DNA from: Adiantum capillus-veneris
Taxonomy: Eukaryota > Streptophyta > Polypodiopsida > Polypodiales > Pteridaceae
Length of the DNA stretch: 64,000 nt
Direction of reading: 5' to 3'
NCBI GenBank assembly: GCA_014529385.2
Contig: CM043944.1
Coordinates: forward strand, 77,145,884 to 77,209,883
Shown: positions 22,163 to 33,602 of the stretch, one piece after another
Layout of the letters: each line of letters opens with the position of its first letter
Numbering within the stretch: the first letter of the stretch is position 1
Notes under the pieces: model-generated
Told to the model about the DNA's origin: nothing
The model's database searches: none
Seen by the model: the letters and a program-made list of their open reading frames with translations, nothing else
Program-made: the position numbers and the translations under genes

Positions 22163-23955
22163 TGAAATGAAATGTTATATTAACGTCTTCAAAAGGCCAG
22201 AATGACCTATGAGACCAAACTTATACAAAAGTGGTGAATCTGTTACAATGTCTGGGTACCTTAGTACTAAAGTATTAAGTGTGAAAAGTGTGAAAGTGTG
22301 AAAATAATGTGAAAAACTAAACACAAATTATTAAATAAACTTCTTAGGAGCATTCTGGGTGTTTGGCTATAATGCTTCTAATCCTTTGTTGTAGTCTCCT
22401 CCGGTGAAGTGTGCTTCTGCATCTCGGTCGTGGTCGTCTCGATTTCCTAAGCTCAATCGCCCTGTCAATGAGGGTGCCTTTGGTATGAATGTGGGTACTC
22501 CTTTGTGCTGGCTGCTGGCCTCTTGCTTCTCCTTCCACTCCTGCTTCTCTCGATCCGAAGAAATCTGTGATCTGTCTCTAAGGCTGTAGTGCTCTTTGTC
22601 TTCTCATTAGATTATCCCTGTGCCGATGTAGTTCCAGTAGGTACAAGCCTAAGCATCTTTGATCTTGGTATTGCATGACTCTATCTAGAGGTCCAAAGCC
22701 TTCTTTAAATAGGCAATGGAAACGCCCACGTATCTCATAGTATACGGTGCAATGGCATATGTAGTGTAATTTTGTCTCCGGCTCCATTCCGCATAACTTG
22801 CAAATTCTGCTCTCAAGTGGGATTCCCCTAAATCTGCCAAATTCAATTTCCAGCTGATGTGAGGATGTACGAATCTGACCATGAGCACATCTCAAACCAT
22901 GAGACAGGTGGGTATCCATGTTGGGTATCCATGTAGCTCGGGCGAATCACAAATCCATCTTCAGATAGCTGTAGGAAGTTTTCTTTGTAGTCGGCCATCT
23001 TCGTGCCCAATTCTTGTGTAGGGTCTACCCATGTCCTCTTAGTATCCAACTGTATAAGATTGTGACGGATGATTTTATTAATCTCCGTTCGTGTAATTGC
23101 CAATGATGGAGCCGCAAGAGAGTATTGGAAGGGGGGTAATCTTTCCATACTGAACCCGTGTCTTTGAAACCACGAGGACAGTTGCGCATACCAGCATGAT
23201 GTATCCCCTTTCATTGCTAATTGTCGAGAAGATTCGAGGGCCAGTCTAGTATATCGGCAATTATTTGTATCCCACAAACCATGTATAAAGGACACTGATC
23301 TGGTAAGAGCTTCAATTTCTATCGGAGGGGTAGCTAGTTCCGCTCGGGTAATCGCGTGTGGTACGGAGGCCTTGGCTCTAATCATTCGGGAAGCCATAGA
23401 TACCAAAGGTCTCTCCATTGACTTCCAATTATCCTGATCCACAGATGGTCCCCAAATCTGGACCCCATAAAGCATAGCCGAAGCCACCACAGTATCAAAG
23501 AGCCAAAGTTTTGTTCGTGGTTCCTGAAACTGCACTTGTGAACACATCCTCTCCAACCCTCCCAAGGCCGCAGAGGCTCTGGACAATCTAGCATCCGCAA
23601 TCTAGCATCCGCTGCTTTCTTAAGAGTAAACTTCGGTCTTGCAAATACTACACCCAAGTATGTGTATGCATCTGTGTACTCTACTGTATCCTGGCCATAT
23701 GCAAATGTAGGTGCCGATCTCCTAACCCACTCCGGTGTGGTGTTAAACACCATAACTTTGGTTTTACCCAAGTTTACCGACAGTCCACTATCCTCCGTGA
23801 ATTTATGTAATGCATCTAGCTACCTCTGCATTCCATCTGGTGATTCTGCTACCAATACAATATCATGTGCATACAACAACAAAGGGATCCATGACCCTGC
23901 AAGTTGAGCACCTCTGTCACCTTCTCTATCAATGTAATCTGATACCTCATCTATG
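22156..23955 (-). pseudogene. LINE-B: 3' half (RT palm onward, C-terminal Cys/His domain, 3' end)
   Basis: Minus-strand LINE ORF2 from 23955 leftwards: WIPLLLYAHDIVLVAE (RT motif YADD with the first catalytic Asp as His), GKTKVMVFNTTPEW, then LWLFDTVVASAMLYGVQIWG and RPLVSMASRMIR. A Cys/His motif ICKLCGMEPETKLHYICHC follows near 22,790. The frame is broken near 23,586, near 22,900 and at 22,578. The element ends in an ATTTC-rich repeat next to the GA run, without poly(A). The TSD CTATG at 23951-23955 marks where the chromovirus splits it; the rest is at 39636-39950. Confidence 0.85.
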
Positions 23956-25209
23956 TGTCACAAAATGGGAGCGTACACGAGCACTTGAAAATCTGAAAAT
24001 TAAAATACCTTGCAAATGTGAGAGAAGGGAGAAGATCGACACAGTATTGGGGACCAGAAGATGGGCTGGTCCCCCCCTGTTAAGAGTATTCTTTTATTCA
24101 AGGAGAATTCGTATACAAGCACGAGAACCCGAGGAAACCCCTCCGTTCTGTAATCTTAGACCCGAAGGTCGTGCTCGCGAAGCCGTACTTTCCCGTAAGG
24201 GACTTAGGCGTGAAGCCGTACGTACTGCCCGTGAAGGGCCTTCCCATAAGACGGGAGATTCCTGCAAAGCAAACCACACAGAGCAACAATTCTCAATGCA
24301 TACCAACACCTTATACCTGTCGCTCCTTGCTAGGAGAATCGACCTCCGTACTCAGTCATCACGCGAACACTTGCAGTTTCCGTCACCAGTCTATGTTCCA
24401 GAATCCTAGCGCTGGGGCTTTTCTGCTGCTTCCGGCTCTTCATAGTCTCGCGATCTCTTGCGGCAGAGTCTTCTCTTGCTGATGTTGGTACCTCCCGTGA
24501 GTGAGGGAATGTGGCTTTTATAGCTCCCTGGCCTCGGCACGAATAACTGCTCGCGTAGAGATCGCGGCCAGTTTTTTTTTTTTTTTTTGCGCTGTTCTAC
24601 TTGAAATAGGGAGAGAGAATTCGCTGGCTGGTTTTGTTGCTTTATCTATTAAGTGGCTGCCCGCTTATTAAGTGGGCGGCCGGCATATTTTAAAATCGGT
24701 CTGAATCTGTCCAAAAACTCAATAAAACCTTATAAGTTAAAACCAATGCATTTAACAACACTTCCTAGGCGTCCCTGGATGCAACCACATGCACGAATGC
24801 AATGCAAACATAGATTCCTCGCGGGAAAGCGTCTGCCTTCCCGCAATTGTTCCTGCTTTTCGTAAAAAGCTTCATTGAACCCATCTTTATTCTTGTGCTT
24901 GCGTTCTTACGCGTATTTTCTTACTCAGTTCGGATTTCCTCCTTAGCCTACGGGATGCCCCCTTACTGATGCACCCGTCACCCATCATGTGACGCATCAG
25001 GGGCACTCGTAACCCGGCCCTTTCCATCGAACTTACGGAAACTCCTTCGCGATGTTTACCGTCACCCATCAAATGACACATCAGAGTTGTCCGTTCCTGA
25101 TGGCAGTTCCTGTAGCTACAATCTTTTTAACAGTTCTTAGTGCACATAATAAAATATCCTAAAAAAAAGATTAATCATTAAAAATAAGAAAATAGTCCAA
25201 TTAGCAACA
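23956..25209 (-). repeat. Chromovirus 3' LTR (left copy)
   Basis: 1,254-bp LTR, in element sense TGTTGCTAATT to TTTGTGACA. It is the complete copy. The right copy lacks the part corresponding roughly to 24,220-24,600. It holds copies of a short CCGTACTTTCCCGTAAGGGA motif and an 18-nt T run near 24,571. Confidence 0.9.
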
Positions 25210-25221
25210 TCCCTCTGGCTT

Positions 25222-26073
25222 CTAAATAGTTGACCTCAATTGTAGTGCTTGGACATATACCTCCAGTATCTCGGGATAAGCTGCTAATTCCTCCTGCGTC
25301 ATCCAATGAGCATCTAGATTCGAATAGTTCTTAAACTTAACCAAATACTTCCGTGTTATCTTTCCGGATTTGAGAGACCGCTCCTGATGACTTACTATCT
25401 GCTCCGGTTGGAGTATTTCTTCTGTTTCCTCAACCTCAGGAGGTTCCTCAGCACTAGGCTGTCTCGGAGGCGGTCCTACATACGGCCGGAGTAAACTGAC
25501 ATGGAAAGCATTATGGATCTTCCAATTAGGCGGTAGCTCTAATCGGAAAGCGACATCATTTACTCGCTTATTGATCTTAAACGGCCCATAATAACGGGTA
25601 GAAAGTTTTACCACCTTCCCCTTATGAGACGCTTGTTTCTTAAGTCTTGCCTTTTCAAACTTGAGTAAGACTAATTGTCCGACTGTTAAGTCTAGATTCC
25701 TTCTGTGCTTGTCTGCAGCTTTCTTATGCTTTTCCTGAGAGCGTAGAATAGCTCTCCTAACTTGCCTGTAGGCTGTGTCCAAGTCCCGGACAAATTCATC
25801 TGCTGCAAAGATCTTATCCTTAGTTAAAAGGATGGATGGAAGCAAAGGCTTACCATATAGAATCTCAAAAGGTGCTTTCCCTGTCGATGAGTGTATGGTA
25901 TTGTTATACGCATACTCGACAAGAGGCAAATATTTCTCCCAGTCAGATTGCCGGTCTGACACATAAGCTTTTAACATATCCAATACTGAGGAATTGGCTA
26001 TCTCACTTTGCCCGTCCGTTTGAGGATAGTAGGCAGATGAAAAATTCAGCTTCGTACCAAGATTATCCATCAA
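25222..26073 (-). pseudogene. Chromovirus integrase C-terminus and chromodomain
   Basis: A 283-codon open stretch in the same frame as the preceding pol ORF, from which a single TGA (26089-26091) separates it. It starts within the integrase core (SSAYYPQTDGQSE holds the catalytic Glu), continues with YNNTIHSSTGKAPFEILYGK, the GPY/F region (LTVGQLVLLKFEKARL, TRYYGPF and FHVSLLRPYVG), and ends in a chromodomain-like EQIVSHQERSLKSGKITRKY with NLDAHWMTQEEL. Chromodomains at the integrase end define chromoviruses and guide integration to particular chromatin. It ends within about 15 bp of the 3' LTR. Confidence 0.9.
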
Positions 26074-26088
26074 GGCACGCCAAAAATT

Positions 26089-28218
26089 TCATGTCATGCG
26101 AGGATCTCGATCGCTCACAATTGACTTAGGCATTCCATGATGCTTAAAGATCTGTGCCAAGAAGACCCTAGCCATATGATCTGCTTTGATCGTTTTCTTG
26201 ACTGGTATAAAGTGTGCTTGCTTGCTAAACCTGTCCACAATGGTCCAGATCGCGTCATGTCCAGTTTGAGTTCTAGGGAGGTCCATGATGAAGTCCATGG
26301 CAATACTTTCCCAAGGTTCATTAGGCACAGGTAATGGTTGTAGCAACCCAGGCGTCTTATGCCGATCATACTTCACTTTTTGGAAAACCAAACATTCCCT
26401 GACATACTTATCAATGTCTGCTTTAAGGCTAGGCCAAAAGAAATATCTTTCCATTGCTAAGGTCGTAGGGAGAATACCCCGATGACCCGCATAAGGCGAA
26501 GCGTGTGCTTCATCCATGATCTTCTTTCTTAATGGTTCCGCCACACATATGGCCTGATGGTGGTAGAGATAACCGTCCCGAATGGAATAGGGAAACTCAT
26601 TCTCTCCACGATGTAGCTTTCTCCAAACGGTGGAGAAGTCTGGATCATTCGGATACAAATCCGGTAGTGCTTCTAATTCTTGATGATACACCGAAGTGAT
26701 AGCGTTCACCCTTGGCCGCCTAGACAATGCGTCCGCGACCACATTCTTACTCCCAGCCGTGTGAAGGATCTGGAAGTGAAACATAGACAAAAAGTTTGCC
26801 CATCTCATCTGCTTCTCAAATAGTTTCCTTTGCGTAAGAAAATACCGCAAACTCTGGTGATCAGTCTTGATCACAAAATCCGCTCCTAGGAGATAGTGCT
26901 TCCAGTTGGATAAGGCGTGAATCACAGCCGTGAGTTCCTTTTCGTAGATTGATGCATGCAACTCTGCATCCTTAAGTCGTCTGCTTTCGTAGGCCACTGC
27001 ATGGCCTTCTTGGTTTAACACTGCTCCGATGCAATCGCCTGAAGCATCGCAGTGAACCTCAAATGGTTTTCTTAAGTCAGGCACTATCAAAATAGGTCCA
27101 TGGCTTAGCAAGTACTTGAGCCGATCAAAAGCTTCTTGTTGTCTCGATCCCCATCTGAAAGGAATCTTCTTCTTTGTCAAATCATGAAGTGGTCCTGCTA
27201 CATTAGCAAATCCTCGGACAAACCTTCGATAATACGAACATAATCCCAGGAAGCTACGTACATCATGTACCGTAGTGGGAATAGGCCAATCTTCTACCAC
27301 TCGGATCTTGGCAGGATCCATACTCACTTTATTGTGAGAGACTATATGGCCGAGATAGTGTATCTCTGAGAGAAAGAACTCGCTCTTCTTTGCATTCACA
27401 TGCAACTCATGCTTTCGCAATTCTTGAAACACTAAGTCCAAGTGCTTCCCTTTCTCTGATTCTGTGTTTCCTTGAACATCTGGAATGGAGTTCGAGCTTG
27501 GTGGTGCGGGTTCCTTCCTTGCTTTCTCTTGCCTCGTAGAGGCTTGCTCTTGCCGTTGCTGCTTTAGCGGGCAGTCCGGTTTCATATGTCCTTTCTCGCC
27601 ACAGTAGAAGCATCTTCCTTCCTCTCTGAAAGTTTGAAGTTGAGTAGGAGAAAGGTACTTAGTTCGCTTGCCAGTGCCCACTGGCTTCTTAGAATGATCA
27701 TCGTCTCTAGATGGAGGACATTTTCTTCCTTGGCCCCCTTGGTCATCGTAGACCCCTCTTTGTCTTGCACGGTAAGTGCTATGCTCCATCTTTCTGGGCG
27801 TCCCAGTTGAGTGCAAATCCTCAGCAATGATTGCTGACTCCATCATCCTCTGAAGAGTATCATGCGGAAACACCTTCATACTCTTTCGAAGCTGCGGTTG
27901 GAGACCCGTTTCGAACTTTCGTTTCTTTTCCTCGTCGGCAATCTTCATGAAGGGAGTGACCTTCAGAAGAACCGACCAATACTTGTCCACATAAGTCGTT
28001 ACTCTTTCATGTTCCTTCTGGGCAAGCCAGTCCCATTCCTTCCGTATGTCCTGCTCGAAGTCAGGCGGAAGAAATTGTTCATAAAATTCGGATTTAAAGC
28101 TCTCCCAAGTTCTGGCCTGAGAACCTTCCAGAATCTTGGCTAACCACCAATTACTTGCCGTTTCCTTGAGGTGCATCCCCACATGGCGTAATTTGGATTT
28201 TTCTGTGAAGTGCGCCAT
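26089..28218 (-). pseudogene. Chromovirus gag-pol fusion lacking protease and RT core
   Basis: 709 codons open. Residues 1-150 are gag (MHLKETASNWWLAKILEG). Near residue 204 there is a knuckle CFYCGEKGHMKPDC. Right after a Pro/Ser-rich linker (about residue 258) the frame jumps into the end of RT (HLDLVFQELRKHELHVNAKK, SEIHYLGHIVS), so protease and the RT fingers and palm with YxDD are deleted in frame. RNase H follows (FEVHCDASGDCIGAVLN, IYEKELTAVIHAL, KTDHQSLRYF), then integrase with HH residues but CLVFQK where CLVCQ is usual, and DFIMDLP, VSDRDPRMT up to a TGA. The long frame over a large deletion suggests the deletion is either young or tolerated. Confidence 0.9.
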
Positions 28219-28778
28219 TTGGTAAAGGCGACTTCAAACTGTCTGATGAAGGACAGTGCTTTGGAGATGTCTCTCCGTCCGTTGTAGGTTTTGAACTTGA
28301 TGTCCTTGTCGCCTGATTTGAAGACTCTCATGCGATGTTGAGACTTGCGACCTTGCTTCTTGAATCGAGGTTTATCTTTAGGTTGATGTAGGGTAGTGGC
28401 AGTAGTAGCGGCTTCCTTCTTCTAACGAGATGATCGAGAAGTAGAAGTATAATCAGGAGAGTAAGATGGAGATGAGATAGAGATGTCCTTGCTCTCGTCT
28501 ACCAGAGAGAGCGCTTTTTCCTGGCCTTTCCTTGAAGTAGGCCGTTCATTCCGATTCGAAGATCCTTTGTGCACCTCGGCACGTGCTTCTTCTCTTGCCT
28601 CCTGTGGTCTCACGCCAACAGTGTTGTCTGGATGCTTGGCTGCATCAGTTCCATTCGTTTTCTTCATTCTGCCCAAAAGCTTTTGAACGTCTGGCAACAG
28701 TAAAATTTGTTGCAACTCCGCAAGCTGAGCTTGCACTTGTTGAAGCTCCTCTTCAACGCTTCTCCCTTGGCTCGACAT
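28219..28778 (-). pseudogene. Chromovirus gag N-terminus
   Basis: Starts with an ATG at 28778 just inside the primer-binding site. MSSQGRSVEEELQQVQAQLA forms a short Gln-rich coiled coil. The frame meets a TAA at 28422, continues in the same frame to DIKFKTYNGRRDISKALSFI and RQFEVAFTKW, then loses frame by one base near 28,218, where the next ORF picks up the gag helices. Confidence 0.85.
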
Positions 28779-28835
28779 GGTTCTTCCCGTTCTTCCCGGA
28801 ATCGTCCTTCTTTGCAGAGAAAGAGAGGAGTCCGA

Positions 28836-28847
28836 GCTCTGACACCA
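28836..28847 (-). other. Primer-binding site of the chromovirus
   Basis: On the minus strand TGGTGTCAGAGC, one change from the initiator-Met tRNA complement, lies one base inside the 5' LTR end at 28849. Confidence 0.85.
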
Positions 28848-28848
28848 C

Positions 28849-29321
28849 TGTCACAAAACGGGAGCGTACACGAGCACTTGAAAATCTGAAAATTAAAATA
28901 CTTTGCAAATGTGAGAGAAGGGAGAAGATCGACACAGTATTGGGGACCAGAAGATGGGCTGGTCCCCCCCCGTTAAGAGTATTCTTTTATTCAGGGAGAA
29001 TTCATATACAAGCACGAGAACCCGAGGAAACCCCTCCGTTCTGTAATCTTAAACTCGAAGGTCGTGCTTTCCCGTAAAGGGCTTGGGCACAAGGCCGTTC
29101 CTTCCCGTAAGGGACTTAGGCGTGAAGCCGTACTTTCCCGTAAGGGACTTAGGCGTGAAATAGGGAGAGAGACTTCGCTGGCTGGTTTTGTTGCTTTATC
29201 TTCTAAGTGGCTGCCCACTTATTAAGTGGGCGGCCGGCATATTTTAAAATTGGTCTGAACCTGCCCAAAAACTCAATAAAACCTTATAAGTTAAAACCAA
29301 TGCATTTAACAACACTTCCCA
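28849..29321 (-). repeat. Chromovirus 5' LTR, inner part
   Basis: Aligns with the left LTR from TGTCACAAAA to CAACACTTCCCA. A stretch of nearly 400 bp present in the left copy is missing between GGCGTGAA and ATAGGGAGAG. The copy is cut at the TCCCA duplication (29317-29321) of Gypsy-2 and resumes at 39195. Confidence 0.9.
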
Positions 29322-30605
29322 TGTAACATTTAATGGCCTAATAACTTGTGTGTAGCGGAAATGAGCATGAACATAGTGGGCATTTCATTAGAATAGATTC
29401 CTAATGAGAATTACAAGAGTGCTTGGGTGGAGAGAGCAACAAAAAGCATAACACCTAGTTAGATAGCATCGACAATACTTTCAAAAGAGAGAGAAATTAA
29501 GCTAATGACAACAGTTGAGGACCGGATTTGCATGGAGCCGGTCCCCCCTCCAAAAGGCTTTGTATTATGGTTTCTCCCATCAAGAGAGACATTGTACAAT
29601 ACAATTCTTTGTGTTCCTTCAAGACTAGCTAGTGCAATGGAGTCTTACAAGATGGCGAGCAAGTTTTGAGCGACAAAAGAAACGAGCCAGTTTTTCCATG
29701 AAGTTAATTGTGAATTAGAGAGATTTTCATAAGTGATAAGGAAAAAGAGATGGTAGTAGAGTATGTCAAAGAAGTAGAGATGGTGGTAGAGTATGACAAA
29801 GTAGTAGAGATGGTCCTATGTCCACGTGTAAGTGGTTATCATCCCCCTCATCCACACATGGAGCCACCGCGCACACTATGTGAAAAGGCACAAGCTTCAA
29901 AGTACCCTTGAAGTTTGTGGAAATTCCCAAAATACCCCTCAAATTTCAGAAATTCCTAATATACGCTTGCATCATTTTGGGATGTATTTGCCCCAATTTT
30001 TACATATTCTAATGTTTATGACAATGGAGATCTATTTTAGTGTCTTAGACGAATTATTCACCAATAAGCTCACCACCAATAGAGGCATCTACGTCAAAAA
30101 ATGATAAACGATTTCATCTGAAGAGGCCTCAATACCATTTAAAATCCTAAATCTATCATCTTTTATTGAGGAGAATCAATCATCCTATGACCTGTTGCAA
30201 AAGAAAAGATTTTTTAGATGTTTGCGGTTACTCAAATGCTATTTTAAAAGTTTTTGATAAAATCGAAGTTCATTTTGGCAATTTTTGGCCAAATGGGAGG
30301 GATTCATTGGGAATTTTTGTAAATTTAAGGGGTATTTTGGGTTTTTATCCCCTATAAAAAAGGCTCCTAGGCATGGTGGTAATATGGATCCCTGATGCCG
30401 TGGACCCGTTTTGATAGGTGTCCATATTTTTGAACATGCTTGAGAGCTTTTGATAGGTGGTAATGGCACCTACTCATGCTGGACCGGTCGGCACTATCGT
30501 GGCTTGGTTTGGATTATGATTACTAATGTCATACGAATGCATGCTTAAGTTGATAATGTTTAAAAATAAAAAGACCTTCAGATCTGATAAGGAGGAACCT
30601 GCTGG

Positions 30606-30633
30606 AACCAGTCCGCGCCGGCGCGGACTGGTT
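30606..30633. repeat. 28-bp perfect GC-rich palindrome
   Basis: AACCAGTCCGCGCC is followed directly by its exact reverse complement, in otherwise AT-rich DNA. Confidence 0.98.
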
Positions 30634-30794
30634 TCGACATGTTTCACAAGAGGTAGAGACCGGTGCCACAAACATGCGTTGCCCTGTCCACAGTGAGCAT
30701 TGTGCTCCATTTCAGCTTCTGATTTTGACGGAATGTAGAAACTAAGCTCTGTTCGATGTTTGCTCTGTCCAATCTAGTGAATTCTACAGAGGCC

Positions 30795-30798
<4 letters not shown>

Positions 30799-30855
<57 letters not shown>
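30799..30855. repeat. (GA)n microsatellite
   Basis: About 28 GA units inside the DNA element. It generates artificial Arg-Glu and Leu-Ser ORFs. Confidence 0.97.
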
Positions 30856-30858
<3 letters not shown>

Positions 30859-31105
30859 CCAGCTCCTCTTCATACCCCACCTTCAGCCTTATGTTCGCCT
30901 TTGGGGACTCCACGACTGACACACACAATGCCATCGTGAGTACCATAGCTTCCTTACGGCAGCAGCGAATTGGAGGCCTACTGCAGGAGGCAGGTGGCTG
31001 GTGGGAGCTGCGGTGCAGAGAGCTGGAGAAGGAGGTGGAGCAGGGGAGGTTGAGGGAGGCGGCTCTACTGAGAAGGGGGGAGGTGACTGAGAAGGCAGAG
31101 GAAGC

Positions 31106-31107
<2 letters not shown>

Positions 31108-31163
<56 letters not shown>
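31108..31163. repeat. (GA)n microsatellite
   Basis: About 28 GA units, the second GA run in the DNA element, 250 bp from the first. The GC-rich segment between them (30,860-31,107) differs in composition from the rest. Confidence 0.97.
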
Positions 31164-31167
<4 letters not shown>

Positions 31168-31557
31168 TCTCGTCGCGCAGGCATGCGGGCAAAAGGGAGA
31201 TTCAAGAAAACTTTGCAACTTCGTTTGTGAGAGAGACAGAGAGAGTGAGACTTTATCTCTAGGTTCTATTTAACGAGCGAATTTTCAATCATTTCCTCAC
31301 ACCAAAGAAACGTGATGGCGGTGTCTACATCAACTCTCGTAAATGCCTCGAGTCCCACTGTTAAAAAAGTAAAAACCGAGGTCTAGTGTATTTTAAGCAG
31401 ATGAAATTATAAAGTCCCAGTTAAGACTCCCAGCATGCCATTAAGGAAATCGAAAAATGTGCACAAGCTTTAGTGTAATTACTGGCAAAAGCTTCAAATT
31501 TTGATCTAAAAACCGAGAGAATTTCAAGTTTGCCCTTGTTTTCACCGGTCAGGGAAA

Positions 31558-31977
31558 ATGTATTTTTCTAGCCTTGGCCTCGACATGTCCACAACCAGCT
31601 ATGGCACACCATTAGGGCCGCCATATATGCCCATTGGCTCTACTAAGCAACTCACTTTTGGCATGCCGATGAGGCCCTTCTTTGACTCTTGCTATATACT
31701 AAACAGAGGAGTACAAGAGAATATTCCTCTAGGGGGAGTTCCGTTGATGACTTTCCACTTTGTAGACGACGCCGACCATATACTAGGACCAACACCTGGA
31801 ACTTGGGTAGTGGCAGAGGGCACTGACCTACAACCATCTGAAGTTGCAATGTTGTGGCACAATCGGTTTGTTCTTAAAGACACTAATATAAGCATAGAGT
31901 GCAACCACAATGTTAGAGCTGGTGGATCTGTACTTAGTGACAAGTTTAGGGATGGTCAGGAGGTTAGACAAAGATGA
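31558..31977 (+). CDS. Unrecognised 139-codon ORF inside the DNA element
   Basis: I do not recognise this protein. The ORF opens MYFSSLGLDMSTTSYGTPLG and continues with PFFDSC, IPLGGVPLMTFHFVDDADHI and GTWVVAEGTDLQPSEVAML. Its balanced, non-repetitive composition is unlike the microsatellite-driven ORFs around it. No zinc knuckle, DDE or RT motif is visible, so it is not obviously a transposition protein. It may be a captured host gene fragment or chance. It has no clear neighbours and the start is simply the first ATG. Confidence 0.35.
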   Translation: MYFSSLGLDMSTTSYGTPLGPPYMPIGSTKQLTFGMPMRPFFDSCYILNRGVQENIPLGGVPLMTFHFVDDADHILGPTPGTWVVAEGTDLQPSEVAMLWHNRFVLKDTNISIECNHNVRAGGSVLSDKFRDGQEVRQR

Positions 31978-33602
31978 AAAATAAAAAGGGATTCTCAAAA
32001 CAAAATTGCACAAGGAAGAAGCGTGCATGCCACATCGGTGTGGGAGGTACTCGTGGTCCCCCATGCATCACATGTGTCCCATGTCAATATAATTGGTTCA
32101 TTGGAGAAAGGGGTAGGTTTTGAAGATCATGAGATTTTGAAGCCTCCGTTTCTTTGTGGTGCTTTTAGTGTACAACCCTTTTGGGTTGAGGTGCTCGTTG
32201 AATCTAGAATGAGATGATTATTTTCTTCAATATACCTTGCACTCACATCAATTGTCAAGAATGTTGCCCATATTTGCTCGAAAATTGGTTTCGCTCAGTT
32301 TTCTTTGCTCGTTGATTGGAAACCCCCGTGCAATGAAGATGAAAGCTTCATGCACTAAGCAAAACACTTAGCAAACACAACTTGAATTATCCCCGTTCTC
32401 AAACCCAAGACCTCACACACCTTCGAAGATGGTAAGAGCTAGCAGGGTATGAGAGTAGATTGAGAGGAAGAAGGAGTATCTTACGAGAAAGATGTACATC
32501 TCCTCACATAATCACTCATATTAGCATAGCTTAGCTTAGTAATTAGCTTGGTAGAGGAGATGAGCATGCATTGAAGCTTGGCTCTTGGTTGGATTTGCAT
32601 CCACATGCCAAGAGTGTGTTGATGTAGGCTTCTATCTCACAAGCTTGGAGTAGGTGATGAGCTCTCCATTAAAGCTTGGGAAGAGATAGTCTTCTCTTTC
32701 TTCACACATGAGATTGTGTGAGTGTGTGTTAATGCCTTGCAAAAATCACCCCCCTCTCTCTCTTGGGCGAGCCCTCTTGCTATTTGCTCTTGCTGAGCCC
32801 TCATTGGCTCTCCCCAAGTCAAGCCAATGACTATTAAGCAGCACAAGTGATAGCCTTCTGACATGTGTCCCCCTTTCCCCTTTTGTGAGAGCTTTAGGTA
32901 ATTAAATAATTAAACTAAACTCTCATTGGACCCCTTTGCCTCTTGGCCAATAGGAATCAGGCAATCCATTGGGCTCCTGAATGCTCATTAGACCTCTTGT
33001 GAGACTGCCCAATAGTCTTCTAGGAGACTTAATTCTCATTGGTTTCTTTTATTAAATGTTTTTAAATTAATTAAACTAGATTTACTCTAGCTTAATTCTC
33101 ATTGGTCCACTTCAAGGGTCATCCAATAGAAACTGGGCACACCTCGTGGGCATCTGGCCTAGGGAGCTGACATGTGTCCCTTATTCCCTTTGTGTAAAGG
33201 GAGCCTGTGTGTGTGTGTGTGGCTTTCTCTCTCATCCCCTAGAAGAAGGGCTCGCCCCCTCCCATGTAGGGATATGTGTTGACTTTGGAGAGCACACAAA
33301 GCATCCAATTCCTCCCTAAGCTTTAACCCTTTGGACACAACCTTTGAATTTTGGAACCTTAGCATTTTGGAAGTCTTAATGGGCTGAACCTTAGGGTCTT
33401 TTTAGCCCATTGTTGCACATGGCTCTTTTGCAGATGGCCCCCCCTTTGGATCCCTATTTTCCCTCCTTTGGATCCCTACTGTGGCCGGTCTGCTAGCTTA
33501 ACCAATATTCTAGCCTTTTCTCCCCTGGCACTTCCCCACATTAAATGATCAGTTTAATATGAGAAAATCATTTAGGAGAATTAGATATTGATTATTATGA
33601 CA

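Larger units (their letters stand above)
29640..32327. mobile_element. MULE-like DNA element, 2.7 kb, non-autonomous
   Basis: Absent from the other Gypsy-2 LTR and flanked by perfect 8-bp GTGCAATG (29632-29639, 32328-32335). The ends form a weak long inverted repeat: CGAGCAA lies at bases 17-23 from both termini, TGAGCGA at 28-34 and 31-37, and CGAGC at 44-48 and 48-52. Long degenerate TIRs with 8-10-bp duplications point to Mutator-like elements, though hAT also makes 8-bp duplications. No transposase was recognised. The interior contains two GA runs, a 28-bp palindrome and a 139-codon ORF, and could include captured host sequence. Confidence 0.7.
29322..33602 (-). repeat. Gypsy-2 3' LTR, split by a DNA element
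   Basis: Matches 37605-39189 except for 29640-32335, which is foreign DNA plus one copy of the 8-bp duplication. Removing it leaves 1,585 bp, the same length as the other LTR. On the minus strand a purine run (AAGAGAGAGG, about 33605-33614) precedes it as the likely polypurine tract. Confidence 0.92.

Noticed and set aside
30644-31262. ORFs with Arg-Glu or Leu-Ser repeats, suggestive of low-complexity proteins
   Set aside because: They are translations of GA/CT microsatellites; the same pattern occurs at 4686-4985, 39836-40168 and 59277-59648.
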